Shown here piece after piece: positions 16,489 through 24,951 of a DNA stretch of 64,000 nucleotides (position 1 is the stretch's first letter; every line of letters begins with the position of its first letter). Origin of the DNA: Croceimicrobium sp965656185 (lineage in GTDB: Bacteria; Bacteroidota; Bacteroidia; Flavobacteriales; Schleiferiaceae); contig CBFHJH010000013.1 of assembly GCA_965656185.1 (NCBI GenBank), forward strand, positions 4,831 to 68,830, written 5' to 3'. The position numbers and the translations under genes are program-made. The notes under the pieces are model-generated. The model was not told where the DNA came from. It made no database searches and saw only the letters and a list, made by a program, of their open reading frames with translations.

Positions 16489-17525
16489 CGCAGCAACTGA
16501 ATATTTTTAAGGTAAGAGTGCTGACGACCGCTCAGATCTTCGATCAATACCTTACACACGTAAGATCCACTCGGACTCGCTTCACCATGTAAGTTTCCAT
16601 CCCAGGCTTCCACCCTGCTTTGATCATTCCAACTGTACACCAATTCACCCCAGCGGTTATAGATCGCCGCCTCATAATTGGCAATTCCCACTCCCTCGAA
16701 GCGGTAGCGGTCATTGCGACCATCACCATTAGGCGTAAAGGCAGTGGGGAAGAAAACCTTGAATTCATCTTCTACGTAGATCCGCTTCAAGGCGCTATCG
16801 CGACAAGCCCCTGTTCCAACGTATTGCTTAATGGTTTGATAACCACTTTGCTCAAAGTTAATGTCAAGCTCTGCACCCTGACCAATGAATTCATCGTTCA
16901 AATACCATTCAACCAATTCCGCGCGCTTCGATTGTCCCTGAAATTCTAAGTTTAGTCTACTGCCCTGTAGCGTGGTATCGGGCAGCATATTGATCGCAGC
17001 CACACCGGGTGGGTTTACCCGAATATTGATATCTAGCGTATCCGCTCCGCAATTTGTATTGAAAGCGATCAATCTTAAGCTAGTATCGCTGCTGGCTCTA
17101 AAGGTCCTTTCCCTATCGGTAGAGCCATTGCTCCAAATGAAATCGCCATTTACCAGGCTCACTACACTGATCAGCTCGTCGGCACACACTTCCTCGGGAA
17201 ATAGGGCCCGGGCTTCTGGTGATGGCTGCACCAAGACCCAAGCTTCGCTGGTATCTCCGCTACAGGCATAAGGCCCCGCTTGTGCGCTTACCGCCACCGG
17301 ATAAAGACCCGGAGCGGCCAAACTCCAATCGATCCAAACTACATTGCTATCTTGACTACCGATGATCCGACCGGGTCCGGTAGACCAGCTATAGCTCAAA
17401 CCGGGCTGGAAGGGCACCGCTAATGCGGAGGGCCCTTCCTGGATACATACCGTATCCACCGGCGTTTGAGCGATCATCACGGTGCTCAATAGAATTAGCA
17501 ATATGGAATAGATCTTCTTCAACAT
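16485..17525 (-). CDS. T9SS type B sorting-domain protein, module 2 gene B
   Basis: 346 residues. Signal peptide MLKKIYSILLILLSTVMIAQ, then two or three Ig/PKD-like domains (PVDTVCIQEGPSAL; ARALFPEEVCADELI). The C-terminal 85 residues (FFPTAFTPNGDGRND, YNRWGELVYSW, WDGNLHGEASPSGSYVCKV, ending KNIQLLR) are a gliding-motility-associated type B C-terminal sorting domain. Such proteins leave the cell through the type IX system and are generally held at the surface by PorP/SprF-like proteins rather than by the A-LPS anchor of type A cargo. No PorP-like gene is nearby. It lies 5 bp after gene A and overlaps gene C by 4 bp; its homologue is 19666-20721. Confidence 0.88.
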   Translation of the reverse strand: MLKKIYSILLILLSTVMIAQTPVDTVCIQEGPSALAVPFQPGLSYSWSTGPGRIIGSQDSNVVWIDWSLAAPGLYPVAVSAQAGPYACSGDTSEAWVLVQPSPEARALFPEEVCADELISVVSLVNGDFIWSNGSTDRERTFRASSDTSLRLIAFNTNCGADTLDINIRVNPPGVAAINMLPDTTLQGSRLNLEFQGQSKRAELVEWYLNDEFIGQGAELDINFEQSGYQTIKQYVGTGACRDSALKRIYVEDEFKVFFPTAFTPNGDGRNDRYRFEGVGIANYEAAIYNRWGELVYSWNDQSRVEAWDGNLHGEASPSGSYVCKVLIEDLSGRQHSYLKNIQLLR

Positions 17526-17530
17526 TCTGC

Positions 17531-18172
17531 TTAGAAGTGGAAGATGGCGCCAGTGCTAGGTTTAGGATATACAAAGATGGTGGTGCTAGGTAAGCTGCTA
17601 GGATCTGCGGCACAACCATTAGCATCACTAAGATTGGTAACGTTAATGGAGGTAGTAGAACTGTAACTTGGTAAAGTAGCTACATATGGACTGGCCGCAG
17701 CGGTATCGGTGTAGGTATTGCTACCATCGCTGTACTCCACTATCCAAGGAGCGGTGCCGGTAAAGTCGAAGGTTAAACTGGCAATATTATCCTCACAAAT
17801 CGAATCGCCCACGATAGCCACCGTTGGTAAGGGATTTAGAACCACGTTCAAACTTACTGTATCGCCAAAACATCCATTGGCATTCTGCGAAATGGCGTTA
17901 AGAGTGTAGGTTCCCACTAAATTAGACCAATCAATTTCAATTTGACTATTATTTGCGGTTACGGTGGTGTCGATCGTTCCCGCGTTAGGATCGCTTAAAT
18001 ACCAAGTATATTGAGTTCCCGGATCAGCACTGCTAATTCCGTAAACCACGTCTTGGCTATTTAAACATACCGTATCGGTATAAGTAACCTGAGCTTGGCT
18101 TTCGGAAGAATAGAGACTAAAACTAAGAACTGCGAGTAAAGTAAAAATGGATTGAAATAATCGCTTTTTCAT
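17531..18172 (-). CDS. Exported two-Ig-domain protein, module 2 gene A
   Basis: 213 residues from ATG 18172, exactly the length of its homologue at 20731-21372. ATG 18184 is an alternative start, and further upstream frame looks non-coding. A signal peptide (MKKRLFQSIFTLLAVLSFSL) ends near SQAQ. Ig-like domain 1 begins VTYTDTVCLNSQDVVYGIS and includes NNSQIEIDWSNLVGTYTL. Domain 2 begins VAIVGDSICEDNIASLTFDF and includes TAPWIVEYSDGSNTYTDT. Paired cysteines (T-V-C / N-G-C in each) could form disulfides. No T9SS sorting domain is present. The protein ends PKPSTGAIFHF. I recall similar proteins near sprC/sprD-type gliding genes in Flavobacteriia, but no function can be assigned. Confidence 0.78.
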   Translation of the reverse strand: MKKRLFQSIFTLLAVLSFSLYSSESQAQVTYTDTVCLNSQDVVYGISSADPGTQYTWYLSDPNAGTIDTTVTANNSQIEIDWSNLVGTYTLNAISQNANGCFGDTVSLNVVLNPLPTVAIVGDSICEDNIASLTFDFTGTAPWIVEYSDGSNTYTDTAAASPYVATLPSYSSTTSINVTNLSDANGCAADPSSLPSTTIFVYPKPSTGAIFHF

Positions 18173-18392
18173 GTTTGCATTCATTTTGCCCAGCCCGCCG
18201 TGCTTTATTAAGACCGGCCGGTTTAATTCGTAATGGATTAAAAACAAATGCAATTCCGGAACTGCAATTATATGTACGGAGTCTTAGACTTTTTGGATTT
18301 CGATAAACGGCATTTTTTTTCGATGAACGGTAAATTATCTTCGATAAGCGGTTGAGAGCAAGGAGAATAATAGTGTGAAATTTTTAAAAAAT

Positions 18393-18428
18393 GAAAAAGG
18401 CCGCCTACCAGAGCAGACGACCTTTTTC
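18393..18428 (-). terminator. Rho-independent terminator after module 1
   Basis: GAAAAAGGCCGCC (18393-18405) pairs with GACGACCTTTTTC (18416-18428), allowing G-U pairs, with an A-run on the plus strand that gives U's on the minus transcript. It lies just after the stop of 18449-19669 and separates the two modules into two transcription units. Confidence 0.7.
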
Positions 18429-18448
18429 CCTTCCCCTTTATAAAATTG

Positions 18449-19669
18449 TCAGTAATGCCAGATCGGACCGGCATTGGGATCGATAAAAACCGCGGCCGCA
18501 GCCTGTGGCAATGCCGTGGTATCGCCCGGACAACCATTGGCTCCCTGCACGGAAAGCACGCTAATATTAGTGGTCGAATTATACAAGCCTAAGCTTTTCA
18601 CAGCGGTGCTGTCCGAAAAAGTATCGGTATAAGTGGAGTCGCCGTCGGTATAGGTCACGGTCCAGGGCCCGGCACTGCCATTGAAATTAAAAGTGGCGGT
18701 GTGCATGTTTCCCGGACATACACTATCGACCACGAGGCTCACCAGGGGTACCGGTAAAACATGAATTCGAAACTCGCTACTGTAAGTGGTCGTATTGTAA
18801 GGCTGTCTTACTTCAGTGGCCACTAGGACGTAATCGCCTGAAGCGGTAAAATCCCATTGCAACATTACAGCCGTATCTTGATGATCTGGAACATGAGTGG
18901 TATCGATAGTTCCACCGCTCGCCGAAGTAAAGGCCCATTGCCAGCTACTGCCGTCAAATGGATAAGGCACTTCATGCTCGTATAAAGAACCGGCACAGAG
19001 CGTATCATACACCACATCATCGGGTCTACAATAACCGTAACCATTGTCATTATTTGGATCACTCACATCGATGCCATCGATTTCAATATTATCGAACATC
19101 GCCATCGAAGTTTCACCATAAGACTTCATTTGCCACCTTATGTGATAGTTGCCACTAAAAGTAATCGGCACCGTCGTTTGCACGTTTAGAGTAGGGTTAC
19201 CATTGGGCCTTGCTCCACTGCTATCTATATAGGTGTAAGTGAATAAGGTGCTTACTATGTTCTCTCCCGGATCGAGCAAAACCAGGCTCAATTCGCGAAA
19301 ATCACCATCATTCACATTAAGCTTATGCCAGAAGCTAATATCTCTGGTGCCATTGAACATGATCAAAGGGCTGGTAAATGAATAGGCTGGGTCACCGTTA
19401 TTAGCGGTTCCGATCAGGGCCTTTTTCTGATTGGCTGGAAACAAAGTGTTCTTGGTGGTGATCATCATATTGCTCCTTTGCCAACAATCGCCGATCTGAT
19501 TAACACTTTGATTAAAGTTTTGGTAGATAGTATTTCCGATCTGACCATTGCTTCCTGCACCGGTTCCGCCACCGTTGCCGCCACCGCCATTTCCGCCGCC
19601 ATTTCCTTGCGCCGCCAAGCCCATGCTCAGGAGACAGAAAAGACATAGATATAAAAACGTTCTAATCAT
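18449..19669 (-). CDS. Exported jelly-roll/Ig-like protein, module 1 gene C
   Basis: 406 residues. Signal peptide MIRTFLYLCLFCLLSMGLAA, then a low-complexity linker of Gly and Asn (about 21-42). A jelly-roll-like domain follows (IYQNFNQSVNQIGDCWQ, DISFWHKLNVNDGDFRELSL, NYHIRWQMKS, MFDNIEIDGID). Then comes an Ig/PKD-like domain (VVYDTLCAGSLYEHEVPYPF) and a second Ig domain of the gene A type (VVDSVCPGNMHTATFNF, GPWTVTYTDGDSTYTDT). It ends PNAGPIWHY. The extra Ig domain and the Gly-rich linker distinguish it from gene C of module 2. No sorting domain is visible, so how it leaves the periplasm, if it does, is unclear. ATGA overlap with gene B. Confidence 0.75.
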   Translation of the reverse strand: MIRTFLYLCLFCLLSMGLAAQGNGGGNGGGGNGGGTGAGSNGQIGNTIYQNFNQSVNQIGDCWQRSNMMITTKNTLFPANQKKALIGTANNGDPAYSFTSPLIMFNGTRDISFWHKLNVNDGDFRELSLVLLDPGENIVSTLFTYTYIDSSGARPNGNPTLNVQTTVPITFSGNYHIRWQMKSYGETSMAMFDNIEIDGIDVSDPNNDNGYGYCRPDDVVYDTLCAGSLYEHEVPYPFDGSSWQWAFTSASGGTIDTTHVPDHQDTAVMLQWDFTASGDYVLVATEVRQPYNTTTYSSEFRIHVLPVPLVSLVVDSVCPGNMHTATFNFNGSAGPWTVTYTDGDSTYTDTFSDSTAVKSLGLYNSTTNISVLSVQGANGCPGDTTALPQAAAAVFIDPNAGPIWHY

Positions 19670-20721
19670 CGCAGCAGGGTAAAATAGTTCGTATAATAAT
19701 GCATTTCGCCCCGCATGTCTTCGATCTCAACCTTGTAAACATAGCTTCCCTGCAAACTAGGTTGAAAAGACTCTGTTCCATCCCAGCCCTTTTTAAGACT
19801 GGTCTCGGTCCACTGATAGATAACTTCACCCCAACGATTGTAGACTCCTGCTACATAAGACTTGTGTCCTACCCCGCTAAAGTTCCAAATATCATTACGA
19901 CCGTCACCATTTGGCGTAAAAGCATTGGGAAAGTGAGCGGTAAACTCATCGTCTATATACAGGTACTTATACACCGTATCCATGCAATTCCCATTGCTCA
20001 CGATCTGCATGATCTCATTCTTCCCAAAGGTGAAAAACTCCATTTTCACGGCATTACCTTGGTCCATCCATTGGCCATTCAAATACCAGTCGATCAAACT
20101 ATTGCTGCTGGCATTACCCTGAAAGTACAGGGAGAGTTCATTTCCGTATATCAGCGTATCGGGTATTCTACTAATCGCGGCATCCGGCTTGGAATTCACC
20201 TTGATCGAGAAGGCTACGGTATCATTATCACAAGTACCGTTTAGAGCTACCAGATAAGTACTGGTATCGGCAGAGGCTACAAAGCTTTGGTAGCGATTGG
20301 TAGATCCTCCTTTCCACATATAATCTCCGTTGATCGTACTCTCTAAGATAATTACATCGCCTTCACACGCTTCGGTAGGGTATTTAGCCCTGGCCGATCT
20401 TGGCGCTGTTACCAATACTAGCGCTTCGCTAGTATCTCCGGGACAATTGTTTTCTTCGCTAATGGGTACCACCTTCACGGTATGCAACCCGGCCGAAGCA
20501 TTGGCCCAGCTCACCCAGACCACATTGCTATCTATTGGATTGCTGGTGATCTGCCCTTGCCCTACGCTCCATTGGAAACGCACCTCGTTCTGATAAGTGA
20601 CCGCTAATCTACTCGGTGGATCAAAAATACACACCGTATCGATAGGCACTTGCGATTGTGCGAACCCGAAGGAAGCGCAAAGGGCTAGGATTATAGCTCC
20701 TATGTACCCTTTACGATTCAA
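19666..20721 (-). CDS. T9SS type B sorting-domain protein, module 1 gene B
   Basis: 351 residues. Signal peptide MNRKGYIGAIILALCASFGFAQ. Ig/PKD-like region starts VPIDTVCIFDPPSRLAV, with NVVWVSWANASAGLHTV; a second part has ARAKYPTEACEGDVI. The type B sorting domain begins FPNAFTPNGDGRND near residue 265 and has YNRWGEVIYQW, GWDGTESFQPSLQGSYVYKV and the terminal YFTLLR. Homologous along its whole length to 16485-17525. It lies 9 bp after gene A and overlaps gene C by 4 bp, so all three are almost certainly one mRNA. It is the only member of this module with a recognisable type IX export signal. Confidence 0.88.
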   Translation of the reverse strand: MNRKGYIGAIILALCASFGFAQSQVPIDTVCIFDPPSRLAVTYQNEVRFQWSVGQGQITSNPIDSNVVWVSWANASAGLHTVKVVPISEENNCPGDTSEALVLVTAPRSARAKYPTEACEGDVIILESTINGDYMWKGGSTNRYQSFVASADTSTYLVALNGTCDNDTVAFSIKVNSKPDAAISRIPDTLIYGNELSLYFQGNASSNSLIDWYLNGQWMDQGNAVKMEFFTFGKNEIMQIVSNGNCMDTVYKYLYIDDEFTAHFPNAFTPNGDGRNDIWNFSGVGHKSYVAGVYNRWGEVIYQWTETSLKKGWDGTESFQPSLQGSYVYKVEIEDMRGEMHYYTNYFTLLR

Positions 20722-20730
20722 TTGCTAGGA

Positions 20731-21372
20731 TTAGTAATGGAATATCGCTCCCGCGTTTGGCGCCGGGAAAATAGTTACGTTAGTGCTTGGTAAGGCATTA
20801 GGATCTGCGGCACAACCATTGGCATCAGATAAACCGGTAACCGTAATGGTTTGTGAAGTAGTGTAAGCCGGTAGAGCCACCGTATGCGGAGTGCTGGTGG
20901 CGGTAGTGCTGTACGTATTGGTACCATCGCTGTAGTCGATCGTCCAAGGTGCCGTACCGGTAAGATCGAAGGTCAAATTGCTGATAAAGCCTTCACAGAC
21001 AGAGTCGGCCACAATTGCCACCGTTGGTAATGGTAAGATTATAATGTCCAATTCTACCGTGTCGCTCAAACAACCATTTAAGGTAGTTTCTTGCACATAT
21101 AAGGTGTAAGTACCTACCGTGGTCCCCCAGTCGATCTCGATGGTGGAGTTATTGGCGCTAACACTGGAATCGATCGCACCGGCTGCGGGGTCACTTAACC
21201 ACCAAGAATAAGAACTGGTGGTGATAGCACCGCTAACACCGTAAACAACATCGGCTTCACCGGCACAAATGGTATCGGTGTAAGTAACCTGAGCAAAAGC
21301 ACTGGTCGACAGCAAGAAGAACCCTGCTAGTAGTGCTAATTTCCCTAAGAATGAGTGGAGTAGTGATTTCAT
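20731..21372 (-). CDS. Exported two-Ig-domain protein, module 1 gene A
   Basis: 213 residues from ATG 21372. Signal peptide MKSLLHSFLGKLALLAGFFL ends near AFAQ. Ig domain 1 (VTYTDTICAGEADVVYGVS; NNSTIEIDWGTTVGTYTL) and Ig domain 2 (VAIVADSVCEGFISNLTFDL; TAPWTIDYSDGTNTYST; GLSDANGCAADPNALPST) match 17531-18172 nearly residue for residue in places; I estimate more than half identical. The protein ends PAPNAGAIFHY. No sorting domain, lipobox or membrane anchor. First gene of its module; 437 bp of non-coding DNA lies upstream. Confidence 0.8.
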   Translation of the reverse strand: MKSLLHSFLGKLALLAGFFLLSTSAFAQVTYTDTICAGEADVVYGVSGAITTSSYSWWLSDPAAGAIDSSVSANNSTIEIDWGTTVGTYTLYVQETTLNGCLSDTVELDIIILPLPTVAIVADSVCEGFISNLTFDLTGTAPWTIDYSDGTNTYSTTATSTPHTVALPAYTTSQTITVTGLSDANGCAADPNALPSTNVTIFPAPNAGAIFHY

Positions 21373-21809
21373 CAATCTGACAATTTTTAATTATTATGCT
21401 TTTGGTTTTTTTGGGAAAACCGTCAGTCGATAAGATCAGGGGCGACCGCCCCGCAAACTCGGGAGCTTTAATTCCCTAAGCTTGCTTTTTCTAAAGATAG
21501 CTGTCCTTCCCTTCAGCTTATCTCAATCTTGTTGTTCCCTTTAAGAAATGATTGGTCTATACACCCTGTTCCATTTCCTTTACCAAATGTGAGTAAAACA
21601 TAATAATGAAGCATAATTGTCTAATGAACAGCACTTTAAACAAAAACAGGAAAGAATATCCCGCCAGTGGTACGGCACATTTTACGCTCAATCTCTATAG
21701 CGGCGGGGCTAAGTACCTGAAGTTCAGCACCAGCTAGTCTACGCAAAATTAAACAGTCCAAAACACCTTAAAATAGGAGCCTAAGGACTTATTGCAGAAA
21801 AATTAACAA
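21373..21809. other. Intergenic region upstream of module 1
   Basis: 437 bp between pyrF and gene A of module 1, likely holding the promoter and leader of the module since the module genes run leftward from here. I found no perfect TAnnTTTG box on the minus strand and no small gene. A weak GC-rich pairing (GGGGCGACCGCCCC, about 21440-21453) is present, of unknown meaning. Confidence 0.4.
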
Positions 21810-22625
21810 TTAGATAAAAGATTTCATCTCGCGCTGCAATTTCTGGGCGGCTGCCGCGGCGGCTTCTGCGAAATTCTCCTCACCACTAGCATAGATAATA
21901 CCGCGTGAAGAATTGATCAATAAGGCAGGACTAGTTTTACCGTAACCATGTTTCATTACGTCTTCCACTTTTCCACCTTGCGCCCCTACCCCTGGCACTA
22001 AGAGAAAATGATCGGGGGCAATGGCCCGTACCTCTTTTAAGAACTCCGCTTTGGTGGCACCCACCACGAACATCAATTCCTCGTCGCTACCCCAGCTTTG
22101 GGCATGCTTTAATACTTCTTCGAATAATCGGGGGCCTTTAGCTAAGGCCTCCAACTGAAAATCGCCTCCACCCGGATTAGACGTCAGAGCCAATAGAATG
22201 GCCCATTTGCCTTCAAAGCCAAGAAAAGGCTCTACGCTATCGCTGCCCATATAGGGAGCTACGGTAACCGAATCAAAGGCCAATTGCTCAAAAAAGGCTT
22301 TCGCATAGCGCGCACCGGTATTGCCAATATCGCCACGCTTAGCATCCGCGATGGTAAAGACTTCAGGATATTCGCTGTTCAAGTATTGAATGGTCTTCTC
22401 CAAGCTTTGCCAACCCTGTAAACCTTCCGCTTCATAAAAAGCTAGGTTCGGCTTATAGGCTACGGCATATTCCGCCGTGGCATCGATAATAGCCTTATTA
22501 AAGGCAAAGATCGGGTCTGCTTCACTTAATAGATGTTCCGGAACTTTGGCTAAATCGGTGTCCAAGCCTACACATAGAACCGACTGCTTCTTACTAATTT
22601 GTGCTTCTAAGGCCTTGCGATTCAT
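21810..22625 (-). CDS. pyrF: Orotidine 5'-phosphate decarboxylase (PyrF type 2)
   Basis: 271 residues, TIM barrel. SVLCVGLDTDLAKVP near the start, FTIADAKRGDIGNTGARYA (the D-x-K-x-x-D active-site motif, about residues 91-109) and the closing LLINSSRGIIYAS phosphate-binding segment identify the type 2 PyrF subfamily. It catalyses the last step of UMP synthesis, decarboxylation of OMP, in the cytoplasm. It begins 7 bp after prfA and closes a three-gene minus-strand operon purM-prfA-pyrF. Confidence 0.95.
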   Translation of the reverse strand: MNRKALEAQISKKQSVLCVGLDTDLAKVPEHLLSEADPIFAFNKAIIDATAEYAVAYKPNLAFYEAEGLQGWQSLEKTIQYLNSEYPEVFTIADAKRGDIGNTGARYAKAFFEQLAFDSVTVAPYMGSDSVEPFLGFEGKWAILLALTSNPGGGDFQLEALAKGPRLFEEVLKHAQSWGSDEELMFVVGATKAEFLKEVRAIAPDHFLLVPGVGAQGGKVEDVMKHGYGKTSPALLINSSRGIIYASGEENFAEAAAAAAQKLQREMKSFI

Positions 22626-22632
22626 AAGCTAT

Positions 22633-23703
22633 CTATTCGGCACCTTCCCGCATGCGCTCTGCGTTCTCGGCTAACATTAATTCGTCGATGAATTTTTGGA
22701 TCTCCCCATTTACCACTTCACTCAAATTGTAAACGGTGAGGTTTATGCGGTGATCGGTTACCCTGCCTTGAGGGTAATTATAGGTCCTGATCTTGGCCGA
22801 ACGATCGCCGGTTGAAACCAATGATTTCCTTTTATCGGAAATAGCGCTATTGTGCTTTTCCAACTCCATTTCGTACAACTTGGTACGCAGCATTTGCATT
22901 GCGCGTTCGCGGTTCCCCAACTGGGTGCGCTCCACCTGACAAACCACTACGATCCCGGTCGGCTTATGGGTTAATTGAACTTTGGTTTCCACCTTATTCA
23001 CATTCTGACCACCAGCTCCGCCCGAACGGGAGGTCTGCATTTCAACGTCGGCTTCTTTAAGCTCCACGTCAACGTCTTCCGCTTCTGGTAAAACCGCCAC
23101 GGTAGCTGCCGATGTGTGCACCCTACCTTGAGTTTCAGTAGCCGGAACTCGCTGTACACGATGTACCCCACTTTCGAATTTCAAGGTACCGTATACGTCC
23201 TCGCCACTCACTTCCATAACGATTTCCTTATAACCGCCCATGGTGCCTTCACTGTAATCGACCACCTCGATCTTCCAACCTTTCCCTTCGCAGTAACGAG
23301 TATACATCTTCGCCAAATCACCAGCAAAGATAGAGGCTTCGTCGCCGCCCGTCCCTGCTCTGATCTCTAAGACCGCGTTTTTCTCATCTTCGGGATCTTT
23401 GGGAATTAGCATAAAGCGAACCTTTTCCTCCAATTCCTCCAAGGCTGGTTCTACTTCTTCCAATTCCATCTTGGCCATCTCACGCATCTCCTCGTCGTCG
23501 CCCTCACTTATGATCGACTTAGCTTCGGCTAAACGCTCATTTAGTTCCATGTACTGGGCGCGAGCATCTACGATCTTCTTTAGATCCTTATATTCTTTAT
23601 TCAGCTTTACGTAACGCTTTTGATCGGCAATAATATCCGGCTGAATAATGAGGTCGTTTACCTCGTCGAAACGCTGTTTGATCTGATCTAATTTCTCTTG
23701 CAT
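22633..23703 (-). CDS. prfA: Peptide chain release factor 1
   Basis: 356 residues, the normal RF1 length. The GGQ peptidyl-hydrolysis motif lies in SGGAGGQNVNKVETKV near residue 225, and the codon-recognition region includes ESGVHRVQRVPATETQGR. RF1 ends translation at UAA and UAG. It starts 3 bp after the purM stop and is followed closely by pyrF. Its own stop is TAA-type, as for most genes here, and nothing unusual is seen. Confidence 0.95.
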   Translation of the reverse strand: MQEKLDQIKQRFDEVNDLIIQPDIIADQKRYVKLNKEYKDLKKIVDARAQYMELNERLAEAKSIISEGDDEEMREMAKMELEEVEPALEELEEKVRFMLIPKDPEDEKNAVLEIRAGTGGDEASIFAGDLAKMYTRYCEGKGWKIEVVDYSEGTMGGYKEIVMEVSGEDVYGTLKFESGVHRVQRVPATETQGRVHTSAATVAVLPEAEDVDVELKEADVEMQTSRSGGAGGQNVNKVETKVQLTHKPTGIVVVCQVERTQLGNRERAMQMLRTKLYEMELEKHNSAISDKRKSLVSTGDRSAKIRTYNYPQGRVTDHRINLTVYNLSEVVNGEIQKFIDELMLAENAERMREGAE

Positions 23704-23706
23704 CGA

Positions 23707-24891
23707 CTAGGCTTTATGGTATTCGAAGGCCCCGTGTTCTGACTTAATGCTCACTTTAGCCTCGGTTGCTTCTTCTACCCGTCCAATTACCTGGGCCTCT
23801 ACATTAAAGCTTTCGCTGATGGCGATTATATCATCGGCCACTGCTGGGTTGCAATACAACTCCATGCGATGTCCCATATTAAAGACCTCGTACATTTCCT
23901 TCCAAGCGGTTCCGGAAGAAGCCTGAATATGCTTAAATAAAGGCGGAGTAGTGAACAAATTATCCTTGATCACATGATTACGATCTATAAAATGCAGCAC
24001 CTTGGTTTGTGCCCCGCCACTGCAGTGTACCATGCCTTTTACCCCATCACGATGGTTTTTAAGCACCTTAGCAATGATCGGAGCATAGGTACGAGTGGGA
24101 GAAAGCACCAACTTTCCTGCGTCTAATGGACTGCCCTCTACCGCATCCAATAATTTTGATCCTCCGCTGTATACCAATTCTTGCGGTACTTGCGGATCGA
24201 AGGATTCTGGATATTTCTCGGCTAAATAATGTGAAAACACATCATGTCTGGCCGAGGTAAGTCCATTACTCCCCATACCGCCATTGTATTCTTTCTCATA
24301 ACTAGCCTGACCAAATGAGGATAGACCAACTATCACCTGACCTGGCGCAATGTTAGCATTATCGATCACCTCGCTCTTAGGCATACGCGCTACCACAGTA
24401 GAATCTACGATAATACTGCGCACCACGTCACCTACATCGGCCGTTTCACCCCCAGTGAGTACTAGGTTCATTCCCAAATCATTCAATTCATCGATCAACT
24501 CTTGGGTGCCTTGGATCAAGGCAGCGATAACTTCGCCCGGTATTAAGTTTTTATTGCGACCAATGGTGGAGGATACCATAATAGGTACATCTACTGCTCC
24601 TACACAAAGCAGGTCGTCTATATTCATGATCAATGCATCCTGAGCAATGCCCTTCCATACACTCAAGTCACCCGTCTCCTTCCAATACATATAGGCCAAG
24701 GAAGACTTGGTCCCGGCCCCATCAGCGTGCATTACTACACAGTGATCATCACTAGCGGAAAGAAAATCTGGAATGATCTTACAAAAAGCCTTAGGATATA
24801 AGCCCTTATCTAAATGCTTGATCGCGCGGTGTACTTCCTCTTTTTGAGAGCTCACCCCTCTTTGCGCGTATTTGGACGATTGATCTTTCAT
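23707..24891 (-). CDS. purM: Phosphoribosylformylglycinamidine cyclo-ligase (AIR synthase)
   Basis: 394 residues. The PurM fold is evident: YAQRGVSSQKEEVHRAIK at the start, VVMHADGAGTKSSLAYM near residue 55, LTGGETADVGDVVRS (the G-G-E-T-A motif) near residue 150, and HCSGGAQTKVLHF near residue 285. The length and sequence are those of the Bacteroidota form rather than of the shorter E. coli type. It closes the imidazole ring of the purine pathway, using ATP. First gene of the purM-prfA-pyrF operon. A possible -7 box (CAAAAATA on the plus strand, 24896-24903) lies almost on the start codon, which would give a leaderless mRNA; this is weak. Confidence 0.92.
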   Translation of the reverse strand: MKDQSSKYAQRGVSSQKEEVHRAIKHLDKGLYPKAFCKIIPDFLSASDDHCVVMHADGAGTKSSLAYMYWKETGDLSVWKGIAQDALIMNIDDLLCVGAVDVPIMVSSTIGRNKNLIPGEVIAALIQGTQELIDELNDLGMNLVLTGGETADVGDVVRSIIVDSTVVARMPKSEVIDNANIAPGQVIVGLSSFGQASYEKEYNGGMGSNGLTSARHDVFSHYLAEKYPESFDPQVPQELVYSGGSKLLDAVEGSPLDAGKLVLSPTRTYAPIIAKVLKNHRDGVKGMVHCSGGAQTKVLHFIDRNHVIKDNLFTTPPLFKHIQASSGTAWKEMYEVFNMGHRMELYCNPAVADDIIAISESFNVEAQVIGRVEEATEAKVSIKSEHGAFEYHKA

Positions 24892-24906
24892 TTTGCAAAA
24901 ATAAAA

Positions 24907-24934
24907 AAGCGCCCCGAAGGCATTCGGGGCGCTT
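24907..24934 (-). terminator. Rho-independent terminator after the OmpA/LysM gene
   Basis: A perfect 12-bp stem AAGCGCCCCGAA / TTCGGGGCGCTT closes a 4-base loop (GGCA). An A-run on the plus strand at 24903-24908 supplies the U-tract for the minus-strand transcript. Confidence 0.9.
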
Positions 24935-24951
24935 ACTAATATTTTGAGAAT

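Noticed and set aside
19699..20244. Plus-strand frame of 181 codons opposite the module 1 type B gene
   Set aside because: Antisense to a gene with clear signal peptide and sorting domain; composition is not protein-like.
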